Shown piece after piece: positions 1 through 5,027 of a DNA stretch of 5,027 nucleotides; the stretch's first letter is position 1, and the number at the start of each line of letters is the position of its first letter. The notes under the pieces are model-generated. The model worked only from the letters and a program-made list of their open reading frames with translations, was not told the origin of the DNA and ran no database searches. The stretch is from the NCBI GenBank assembly GCA_004556565.1, contig SFGN01000144.1, positions 1-5,027 on the forward strand. Reading direction: 5' to 3'. The translations under genes and the position numbers were made by a program. The DNA is from Lachnospiraceae bacterium (GTDB lineage Bacteria; Bacillota_A; Clostridia; Lachnospirales; Lachnospiraceae).

Positions 1-91
1 TAATAAGCGGAAAGCCGTATACATCGAGAGGTGTACGTACGGTTTGGGAGGGAGGGGACGCAAGTCCTGCAAAGGATAAGCTGAACCTTAC
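1..91 (+). mobile_element. Group II intron, 3' end (domains V and VI), inserted in the coupling-protein gene
   Basis: This is the downstream end of a self-splicing group II intron; the ribozyme core, any maturase gene and the 5' exon lie outside the window. Domain V (12-45) is complete. It is followed by a purine-rich domain VI containing the hairpin GGAC-GCAA-GTCC (56-67). The outermost domain VI strand (about 46-51) can pair weakly with 86-91. This leaves A84 or A85, seven to eight bases from the proposed 3' end, as the expected bulged branch-point adenosine. The end at base 91 is chosen because group II introns end in A-pyrimidine (AC at 90-91), and the reading frame homologous to coupling proteins begins immediately after. 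There is an in-frame TGA at 82-84, so the host gene cannot be read through without splicing. The boundary could shift by a few bases. Confidence 0.88.
12..45 (+). ncRNA. Group II intron domain V (catalytic hairpin)
   Basis: This 34-nt hairpin matches the group II domain V consensus base by base. The lower helix pairs 12-19 with 38-45 and contains the catalytic AGC triad at 13-15. A two-base CG bulge lies at 36-37. The upper helix pairs 20-25 with 30-35 and is capped by a GAGA tetraloop (26-29) of the GNRA type. No key base is missing, so this part of the ribozyme looks functional. Confidence 0.92.
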
Positions 92-537
92 CTCATGATG
101 AATTTTTATATCTCGGCGGTAATGAGCAGTCCACACATAAGTACGTGTCGGAGCTGCTCGGCAAAGAAACCATCGACACGAACACTTATGGCAAGAGTTC
201 CGGTCGAAGTGGTAACTATTCCACCAATTATCAGATCAGTGGGCGAGAACTGCTCACACCAGATGAAGTGCGGATGTTGGACAACCGATATGCGATTTTA
301 TTTATCCGAGGGGAACGTCCTGTTATGGATTTGAAATACGATATCTTGAAGCATCCGAATGTGGCATATACCACAGATGGTAGAGAAAAGCCATATATGC
401 ATGGAGAAGTTACGATACCGCACTCATCTATTTCCGTTCTTGCGATTGATCCGGAAGATGTACCGGAAGGCAGTTACGGAGAAACCAATTACGAACTTCT
501 GTCTGATGAGGACTTTGAAGTAGATACAAATTTCTAA
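92..537 (+). CDS. VirD4/TraG-type conjugative coupling protein, C-terminal part (3' exon)
   Basis: This is the C-terminal ~147 residues of a type IV coupling protein, the inner-membrane ATPase that brings relaxase-bound DNA to the secretion channel. The frame opens with HDEFLYLGGNEQ, followed by the SELLGKETIDTNTYG segment. This is the strand, glycine turn and LGK.T(I) motif typical of the TraG/VirD4 C-terminal domain in Tn1549-like ICEs. A later stretch (LLTPDEVRMLDNRYAIL) matches the family's 'tp.Ev..l....ai.f..g..P' region. The Walker motifs would lie upstream of the intron and are not visible. The first codon is split by the intron: bases 92-93 (CT) would complete a codon begun in the 5' exon. 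An internal GTG at 145 could be taken as a start, but it has no ribosome binding site and would cut the conserved segment. The acidic tail ends at TAA 535-537. The family is confident; the exact exon border is inferred. Confidence 0.88.
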
Positions 538-557
538 ATTTACAGGAGGAAAATACA

Positions 558-923
558 ATGAGATTTTTTAAGAACACAGATAAGAAAGCAATGAAAGAAA
601 CATCTAAACTTCCAATGACTGGAAAGGTTAGAAAAGGTTACCGGGCATACTGTGCAGCGGTTCTGGCAATGACGGTTGTACTTGGCACCGGGGTAACTGC
701 TTTTGCGGCAAGTGACCCGATCACAGTAGTCAACAATCTGTCTGATTTTATCTTTGGACTCATTCGAGCAATCGGTATGATCTTGCTCGGCTTTGGTATT
801 GTTCAGATCGGACTTTCTCTGAAATCGCACGACCCGTCCCAGAGGGCAAATGGATTTCTTACTCTTGCCGGAGGTGTCATCATCACTTTTGCAAAAGAAA
901 TTCTGACTCTGATCGCAGGTTAA
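558..923 (+). CDS. Maff2-family small membrane protein, candidate VirB2-like pilin subunit
   Basis: This 121-residue protein starts at ATG 558 behind a strong AGGAGG (544-549), 20 bp after the coupling-protein stop. A basic N-terminus (residues 1-30) leads to a hydrophobic segment (31-47) ending in AFA-A (48-51), which looks like a signal-peptidase site. Two more hydrophobic helices follow (about 64-88 and 98-120), separated by a short polar loop (SHDPSQRAN). A signal peptide plus two helices with a small polar loop is the topology of VirB2/TrbC pilins. The sequence and position match the Maff2 family found between the coupling protein and the TrbL-like gene in Tn1549-type elements. Family membership is from recognition; the pilin role is inference from size, topology and context. 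The gene is intact. Confidence 0.85.
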   Translation: MRFFKNTDKKAMKETSKLPMTGKVRKGYRAYCAAVLAMTVVLGTGVTAFAASDPITVVNNLSDFIFGLIRAIGMILLGFGIVQIGLSLKSHDPSQRANGFLTLAGGVIITFAKEILTLIAG

Positions 924-941
924 GAAACAACAGTTATCAGT

Positions 942-972
942 GGGTGTACCCGCTTTTGCGGGTATGCCTTTT
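942..972 (+). terminator. Hairpin with short U-tract: weak terminator or attenuator
   Basis: The 67-bp gap after the Maff2 gene holds a perfect 7-bp stem, TACCCGC (947-953) with GCGGGTA (958-964), closed by a TTTT loop. It is extended by five more pairs (942-946 with 965-969), three of them G-U wobbles. A run of four T (969-972) follows immediately, and the ribosome binding site of the next gene begins three bases later. The U-tract is short, so partial termination, or protection of the upstream mRNA end, is more likely than a full stop. This would give more Maff2 product than downstream core proteins. Confidence 0.6.
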
Positions 973-990
973 ATAAGGAGGTGCGAATGA

Positions 991-1827
991 ATGAGCGATA
1001 ACTGGGTAGTTCAAAACCTCGAAAACGCTCTTGAAACCTGGAACGATAAATTAAGTGAGATATGGCAGCTTTTGACTACCACTCCGCAGAACTTTAAAGG
1101 TGGAAGTATCTGGAATGTGATGGTCACGATCAATGGGGCAGTGCAGGCAATCGGACTTGCACTACTTGTACTTTTCTTCGTGGTCGGTGTTGTCCGTACC
1201 TGTGGCAGTTTTACCGATGTAAAGAAACCGGAACATGCTTTGAAGCTGTTTGTAAGATTTGCTATTGCAAAAGGTGTTATCACATACGGACTGGAACTGA
1301 TGCTTGCTTTATTTAATATCATTCAGGGTGTTATATCAACCATCTTGACATCATCAGGATTTGGAACACCCGATCAAACAACACTGCCTGCTGAGATGGT
1401 AACGACCATTGAAGACTGCGGATTTTTTGAAAGCATTCCGTTGTGGGCAGTTACGCTGATCGGTGGACTTTTTATTACGGTGCTGTCATTCATCATGATC
1501 ATGACAGTCTATGGCAGATTTTTCAAGTTGTATATGTACACTGCCATAGCACCGATACCGCTTTCCACATTTGCCGGAGAACCGACACAGAATGTAGGCA
1601 AGAGCTTTATCAAAAGCTATTGTGCAGTTCTGCTTGAAGGTGCAGTCATTGTGCTTGCCTGCATTATCTTTTCATTATTTGCATCCAGTCCCCCAGTGGT
1701 CAATCCGGATGCGGCGGCAGTCACACAGGTGTGGTCCTATATCGGAGAGCTTGTCTTTAACATGCTTGTCCTTGTCGGTGCAGTGAAGATGAGTGATCGT
1801 ATTATCAGAGAAATGATGGGCTTATAA
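991..1827 (+). CDS. VirB6/TrbL-like polytopic conjugal transfer protein (CD0415/CD1112-type)
   Basis: This 278-residue inner-membrane protein probably forms the VirB6-like core of the mating channel. Hydrophobic segments are visible at about 43-68, 84-118 (possibly two), 150-174, 180-194, 208-232 and 248-266. The most conserved-looking stretch is the cytoplasmic-facing YGRFFKLYMYTAIAPIPL (174-191) followed by SFIKSY. This R-F-K-L...A..P pattern is typical of TrbL/VirB6-like proteins of Firmicute ICEs. A perfect AAGGAGGT (975-982) lies 8 bases before ATG 991. An ATG at 987 in another frame stops after four codons and is ignored. The gene ends 17 bp before the next start. The order Maff2, TrbL-like, PrgI, VirB4 supports the assignment. 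Family assignment comes from topology, motif and order, not from a search. Confidence 0.87.
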   Translation: MSDNWVVQNLENALETWNDKLSEIWQLLTTTPQNFKGGSIWNVMVTINGAVQAIGLALLVLFFVVGVVRTCGSFTDVKKPEHALKLFVRFAIAKGVITYGLELMLALFNIIQGVISTILTSSGFGTPDQTTLPAEMVTTIEDCGFFESIPLWAVTLIGGLFITVLSFIMIMTVYGRFFKLYMYTAIAPIPLSTFAGEPTQNVGKSFIKSYCAVLLEGAVIVLACIIFSLFASSPPVVNPDAAAVTQVWSYIGELVFNMLVLVGAVKMSDRIIREMMGL

Positions 1828-1844
1828 TTCGGAGGTTTAAGAAA

Positions 1845-2012
1845 ATGAAGAACAGAAACAGAACAGGTCGGCAGAAGTATTTCTCTGCTGACCGAAAATG
1901 CAAAAACTGCGTGTACAACGCTGGCAGAAGAAAAGGAGAGCATATTTGTTTGATGGATACTTGCGTATTTCCTTTTGAAAATCGTTTGTATGGCAGGGAA
2001 AGGAGAAAATGA
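1845..2012 (+). CDS. Small basic four-cysteine protein, putative metal-binding, function unknown
   Basis: This 55-residue gene sits between the VirB6-like and PrgI genes. A GGAGGT (1831-1836) lies 8 bases before ATG 1845. Its TGA (2010-2012) overlaps the ATGATG start region of prgI, so it fills the gap exactly and looks translationally coupled. The protein has four cysteines, C19-X2-C22-X12-C35-X4-C40, with H33 nearby (RKCKNCVYN and HICLMDTCVF). This could form a small zinc-binding knuckle, although the second pair has unusual spacing. It is very basic (16 Lys/Arg against 5 Asp/Glu), has no membrane segment or signal peptide, and would be cytoplasmic. A nucleic-acid-binding or regulatory role is possible but only inferred. 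I do not recognise a named family with confidence. Operon fit, ribosome binding site and start/stop overlap support it as real. Confidence 0.78.
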   Translation: MKNRNRTGRQKYFSADRKCKNCVYNAGRRKGEHICLMDTCVFPFENRLYGRERRK

Positions 2013-2377
2013 TGGAAGTCAAAATTAACCGGGAAATACGAAATTACACAGAGTCAATGTTCTTTGGACTGTCGCTTCGACAGTTCATTTTTTCTGTCCT
2101 TGCATGTGGAATTGCAGTGGGACTGTATTTCCTACTGAAACCCTATTTAGGAACAGAAACCGTTTCATGGGTTTGTATCTTAGGTGCCGCACCATTTGCT
2201 GCGATTGGATTTGTGAAATACAACGGGATGACAGCAGAAAAATTTGTCTGGGCATGGTTTAAGTCTGAATTTCTCATGCCGAAGAAGCTGGTATTTCACT
2301 CTACCAACACCTATTACGAATTACTGAAACCAAGCATCGAGCAGAAAATGAAGGAGGTTTTGAAAAATAATGATTAA
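2012..2377 (+). CDS. PrgI-family protein, VirB3-like inner-membrane component
   Basis: This ~121-residue protein matches the PrgI family, which in Gram-positive conjugation systems occupies the VirB3 position directly before VirB4. The N-terminus (EVKINREIRNYTESMFFGLSLRQF) is the family signature. Two membrane helices follow at about 24-44 and 50-69, then a cytoplasmic tail (FVWAWFKSEFLMP...TNTYYELL) rich in aromatics, as is usual. Two adjacent ATG codons, 2009 and 2012, are possible starts. AAAGGAG (1999-2005) is only 3 bases from the first but 6 from the second, so 2012 is preferred; the choice adds or removes one Met. The start overlaps the stop of the four-cysteine gene, and the end overlaps the virB4 start by 8 bp, indicating coupled translation. 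VirB3-like and VirB4 proteins form a complex in this class of system. Confidence 0.9.
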   Translation: MEVKINREIRNYTESMFFGLSLRQFIFSVLACGIAVGLYFLLKPYLGTETVSWVCILGAAPFAAIGFVKYNGMTAEKFVWAWFKSEFLMPKKLVFHSTNTYYELLKPSIEQKMKEVLKNND

Positions 2378-4718
2378 GACACTCAATAATATTTTCAAAC
2401 AGGATAAAGAAAAGTTTGTTGTGCCAAAAGGTGTGCAGGACTGTATTCCGGTCATGGTTATCTATGATGACGGTATCTTTAAAGTTGGCAAAGACAAATA
2501 TTCCAAGAGCTTTAAATTCACAGATATTAACTATGCGGTGGCAAGCAGGGAGGATAAAGAGGATATGTTCCTTGAATACTCTGAACTGCTCAATTCTCTG
2601 GACAGTGGAGCGACCACAAAAATCACGATTAATAACCGCAGACTGAACCGTTTGGACTTTGAGAAAACCATTCTTATTCCGGAAACCGGAGATAATCTTG
2701 ATGAGTACCGTGAGGAATATAACAAGATGCTTCTTGAAAAGGCAACCGGGGCAAATTCAACAGTGCAGGATAAGTATGTGACAATCTCTATCAATAAAAA
2801 GAATGTGGACGATGCACGCACCTATTTTGCACGTGTGGGTGCTGATCTGATTGCTCATTTCAACCGCTTAGGCAGTAAATGTGTGGAAATGGAAACGGAT
2901 GAGAGACTTCGGATTATTCATGATTTCTTTCGAGTGGGCGAAGAAAGTGCTTATCATTTTGACATCAAAGAAACCAGAAAGAAAGGACACGACTTCAAAG
3001 ATTATATCTGCCCGGACTCTATGGAGTTTGAAAGTGATTACTTCAAAATCGGAAACCGCTTTGGCAGAGTCATTTTCCTGCGTGAGTATGCGTCTTATAT
3101 CAAGGACTCAATGGTTGCAGAGCTTACGGATATGAACCGGAATCTGATGATGTCCATTGACATTGTGCCTGTGCCAACAGATGAAGCGGTAAGAGAAGCA
3201 GAGAACCGACTGCTCGGTGTGGAAACAAATATCACAAACTGGCAGAGAAAGCAGAATCAGAACAATAACTTTTCTGCGACCGTTCCTTATGATATGGAAC
3301 AGCAGAAAAAAGAAATGAAGGAGTTCCTTGACGACCTGACAACTCGTGACCAGAGAATGATGTTCGCAGTGCTTACGCTGGTGCATACAGCAGATACGAA
3401 AGAGCAGCTTGATAACGATACAGAAGCACTGCTTACGACAGCAAGAAAACATCTGTGTCAGTTTGCGGTGCTGAAGTATCAGCAGATGGATGGTCTGAAT
3501 ACCGTTATGCCTTATGGCACAAGAAAGATTGACTCTTTCAGAACACTTACTACAGAGAGCCTTGCAGTATTCATTCCTTTTAGAGTTCAGGATATTTACG
3601 ATGAGAACGGTATTTATTATGGGCAGAATGTCATCAGCAAAAATATGATTATTGCTGACCGTAAGCAGCTTTTGAATGGTAATTCCTTTATCCTCGGTGT
3701 ATCCGGTGGTGGTAAGTCGTTTGCAGCAAAGGGAGAGATTGAGAACATCATTCTTTCTTCCGACGCAGATGTGATTATCATTGATCCGGAGCGAGAGTAT
3801 TCCCATCTTGTGAATGCCCTCGGAGGAGAGATTATCAATATTTCTGCAACGTCTCCGAACCATATCAATGCTATGGATATGAACAAGGATTATGGCGATG
3901 GAGCAAATCCGGTTATCTTAAAATCTGAGTTTATCATGTCCCTTTGCGAACAGCTTATCGGTGGCACGAACCTCGGAGCAAAGCAGAAGTCTATCATCGA
4001 CCGTTGTACTGCAAGTGTGTACCGCACATATCAGCAGAATGATTATACCGGTCCAATCCCTACTCTACAGGATTTTCGTGATGAACTTCTGAAACAGGAT
4101 GAACCGGAAGCAAAGGAGATCGCACTGGCGATTGAGCTTTTTACGCATGGTTCCTTAAATACCTTTGCAAAGCAGACGAATGTGGACACACACAACCGTC
4201 TGATCTGCTATGACATTTTGGACCTCGGCAAGCAGCTTATGCCGATTGGTATGTTGGTCGTGCTGGACTCTATCCTGAACCGTATCACACAGAATCGTGC
4301 AAAGGGTAAGAACACCTTTATCTTCATTGATGAAATTTATCTTCTGTTCCAGCACGAATACTCTGCAAACTTCCTCTTTACCTTGTGGAAGCGTGTGAGA
4401 AAATACTGTGCATACGCAAGCGGAATCACTCAGAACGTCGATGACCTTTTGCAGAGCCACACAGCGAGAACAATGCTTGCAAACTCAGAGTTTATCATTA
4501 TGCTGAATCAGGCTTCCACAGACAGGCTTGAGCTTGCAAAACTTTTGAATATTTCCGACCTTCAGCTTTCCTATATCACAAATGTAGATGCGGGACATGG
4601 ACTGATCAAGGTGGGGAGTTCGCTTGTGCCATTTGCAAATAAGTTCCCGAAGAATACGAAACTCTATAAACTGATGACGACAAAATTATCTGACATGTCA
4701 GATAATTTCGTTAATTAA
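2370..4718 (+). CDS. VirB4-like conjugation ATPase (CD1110-type)
   Basis: This 782-residue ATPase energises channel assembly and substrate transfer in the type IV system. Residues ~1-400 form the VirB4/TraE N-terminal region, including the FTDINYAVA strand. The C-terminal AAA+/RecA-like domain has Walker A GVSGGGKS (443-450), the DPEREY motif (472-477), Walker B FIFIDE (650-655) and a GITQN motif (685-689) expected of VirB4 proteins. All catalytic residues are present. AAGGAGG (2351-2357) lies 12 bases before ATG 2370, inside the end of prgI. The length is normal for the family. The last residues after LYKLMTTK (KLSDMSDNFVN region) are encoded by a perfect 26-bp palindrome, and the usual downstream cell-wall hydrolase gene is not seen. 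This suggests an insertion has replaced the native tail without harming the ATPase domain. Confidence 0.95.
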   Translation: MIKTLNNIFKQDKEKFVVPKGVQDCIPVMVIYDDGIFKVGKDKYSKSFKFTDINYAVASREDKEDMFLEYSELLNSLDSGATTKITINNRRLNRLDFEKTILIPETGDNLDEYREEYNKMLLEKATGANSTVQDKYVTISINKKNVDDARTYFARVGADLIAHFNRLGSKCVEMETDERLRIIHDFFRVGEESAYHFDIKETRKKGHDFKDYICPDSMEFESDYFKIGNRFGRVIFLREYASYIKDSMVAELTDMNRNLMMSIDIVPVPTDEAVREAENRLLGVETNITNWQRKQNQNNNFSATVPYDMEQQKKEMKEFLDDLTTRDQRMMFAVLTLVHTADTKEQLDNDTEALLTTARKHLCQFAVLKYQQMDGLNTVMPYGTRKIDSFRTLTTESLAVFIPFRVQDIYDENGIYYGQNVISKNMIIADRKQLLNGNSFILGVSGGGKSFAAKGEIENIILSSDADVIIIDPEREYSHLVNALGGEIINISATSPNHINAMDMNKDYGDGANPVILKSEFIMSLCEQLIGGTNLGAKQKSIIDRCTASVYRTYQQNDYTGPIPTLQDFRDELLKQDEPEAKEIALAIELFTHGSLNTFAKQTNVDTHNRLICYDILDLGKQLMPIGMLVVLDSILNRITQNRAKGKNTFIFIDEIYLLFQHEYSANFLFTLWKRVRKYCAYASGITQNVDDLLQSHTARTMLANSEFIIMLNQASTDRLELAKLLNISDLQLSYITNVDAGHGLIKVGSSLVPFANKFPKNTKLYKLMTTKLSDMSDNFVN
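4683..4708. repeat. Perfect 26-bp palindrome overlapping the virB4 3' end
   Basis: The 13-base arm AAATTATCTGACA is followed without spacer by its exact reverse complement, centred between 4695 and 4696. It lies in the last codons of virB4, ending 8 bases before the TAA. There is no loop-forming spacer and no T-run after it, so a recognition site on double-stranded DNA fits better than a terminator. A dimeric regulator site or a recombinase core site/element end are the main options; the adjacent recombinase gene favours the latter. Confidence 0.85.
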
Positions 4719-4731
4719 GTGAGTTACGTTA

Positions 4732-4758
4732 TTCAAGGAGAATGGCAATCCTCTTGAA
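4732..4758. repeat. Imperfect inverted repeat between virB4 and the recombinase gene
   Basis: TTCAA (4732-4736) plus GAG (4738-4740) can pair with CTC plus TTGAA (4751-4758), giving an 8-bp stem with one bulged G and a ten-base loop. It lies between two convergent genes, where a bidirectional terminator would be expected. No T-run follows on either strand, so its function is unclear, and it could be part of a recombinase arm site. The remainder of the 82-bp gap (4719-4800) shows nothing else I can support. Confidence 0.3.
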
Positions 4759-4800
4759 ATATAAGAAAACCGTCCATCCTCCTCGAATAATAATACACTG

Positions 4801-5027
4801 CTATTTCAGGAAAGCCGGAATACTTTCTTCTTCCTGGGGCAGTGCGGTTTCATCTGGATTATTCTTTGAAAACCATTTTTCGTTCCACTTTTCCATCGAA
4901 CGGTCAACTGTCTGCTGGGATATATCCAGATAAATCTGTGTTGTTTGTATTGATGTGTGTCCGAGGATGTTTTTTACAATCGCCAACGGCACCCCGGATT
5001 CGATGAGATGTGTCGCCGTTGTGTGCC
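4801..5027 (-). CDS. Tyrosine recombinase/integrase, C-terminal part (runs off window)
   Basis: This encodes the C-terminal end of a tyrosine site-specific recombinase on the minus strand; the N-terminal and most catalytic residues lie beyond base 5027. Reading into the window, the frame begins HTTATHLIESGVPLAIVKN, which is the segment after the HxxR box. The two edge bases give a ?GG codon, compatible with the catalytic Arg. It continues with LGH, the conserved His/Trp position (4957-4965), and SIQTTQIY with the nucleophilic tyrosine at 4930-4932. A polar tail (DISQQTVDRSMEKWNEKWF...) follows to the TAG at 4801-4803. A GTG at 4990-4992 is internal, not the start. The family is confident; the subgroup is not. 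The tail recalls recombinases found in tandem sets of two or three genes, an unverified impression. It is convergent with virB4 and 82 bp from its stop. Confidence 0.9.
   Translation of the reverse strand, partial: HTTATHLIESGVPLAIVKNILGHTSIQTTQIYLDISQQTVDRSMEKWNEKWFSKNNPDETALPQEEESIPAFLK

Larger units (their letters stand above)
4683..5027. mobile_element. Probable recombinase-bearing insertion at the end of virB4 (one end)
   Basis: The compact plus-strand tra operon stops here and is replaced by a convergent tyrosine recombinase gene. In Tn1549-type ICEs I would expect an NlpC/P60-type hydrolase gene on the same strand directly after virB4. The perfect palindrome at 4683-4708 and the odd virB4 tail mark the likely junction, so the left boundary is placed at the palindrome. 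The true edge could lie within, or a few bases to either side of, the palindrome, and the other end is beyond the window. This is inference; the integrase could instead belong to the ICE itself if the transfer region has been rearranged. Confidence 0.45.

Noticed and set aside
95..334. 79-residue ORF in another frame over the coupling-protein exon
   Set aside because: It overlaps the conserved coupling-protein frame, has no ribosome binding site and a composition unlike a real protein.
145..537. GTG 145 as a true start giving a free-standing 130-residue protein
   Set aside because: The homologous frame extends upstream to the intron border, and no Shine-Dalgarno sequence precedes the GTG.
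1493..1504. 12-bp palindrome TCATGATCATGA within the VirB6-like gene
   Set aside because: It is explained by codons for a hydrophobic Ile-Met repeat in a membrane helix, is short and has no supporting context.
3108..3863. 251-residue minus-strand ORF inside virB4
   Set aside because: It is antisense to the well-supported ATPase coding frame, including Walker A, and resembles no family I know.
4683..4708. Palindrome as an ordinary intrinsic terminator for virB4
   Set aside because: It lies inside the coding region, is AT-rich with no spacer loop and lacks a following T-run on either strand.
4742..4933. 63-residue plus-strand ORF after virB4, with AAGGAG just upstream
   Set aside because: It is antisense to the recombinase C-terminus, the Shine-Dalgarno spacing is only one base, and the protein has no recognisable feature.
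1..5027. CRISPR arrays, tRNA or rRNA genes
   Set aside because: No regularly spaced direct repeats, cloverleaf or rRNA-like segments were seen.

Overview
The window is part of the transfer (type IV secretion) region of a Tn1549/CTn-type integrative and conjugative element from a low-to-moderate-GC Firmicute. It is most likely a gut clostridium of the Lachnospiraceae/Ruminococcaceae kind. This rests on strong AGGAGG ribosome binding sites, tightly packed plus-strand genes, and a gene order (VirD4-like coupling protein, Maff2, TrbL/VirB6-like, PrgI/VirB3-like, VirB4) that is standard for this ICE family. Genus and element name are inferred from family knowledge, not from a search.

Layout. Bases 1-91 are the 3' end of a group II intron: a complete domain V with an AGC triad, then domain VI. 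It interrupts the coupling-protein gene, whose 3' exon (92-537) follows. Next come a small pilin-like Maff2 protein (558-923), a short hairpin that looks like a weak terminator or attenuator (942-972), a polytopic VirB6/TrbL-like protein (991-1827), a 55-residue basic four-cysteine protein (1845-2012), a PrgI/VirB3-like membrane protein (2012-2377) and the VirB4 ATPase (2370-4718). From 1827 on, genes are separated by under 20 bp or overlap, which implies one translationally coupled operon.

At the end of virB4 the organisation changes. A perfect 26-bp palindrome (4683-4708) lies inside the last codons of virB4. About 90 bp further on, the C-terminus of a tyrosine recombinase is encoded on the opposite strand (4801-5027, running off the window). 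The most economical reading is that a second recombinase-bearing element has inserted at the 3' end of virB4, using or bringing the palindrome.

Working together: the coupling protein would deliver the relaxosome-bound DNA, and VirB4 would power channel assembly and transport. The VirB6- and VirB3-like proteins would form the inner-membrane core, and the Maff2 protein is the best candidate for a VirB2-like subunit. The tra operon is thus parasitised at both ends of the window, by a retroelement in the coupling-protein gene and by a probable recombinase element at virB4. I see no wholly unknown multi-gene system. The most unusual signals are the palindrome/recombinase junction, the intron in the coupling-protein gene and the small cysteine protein.
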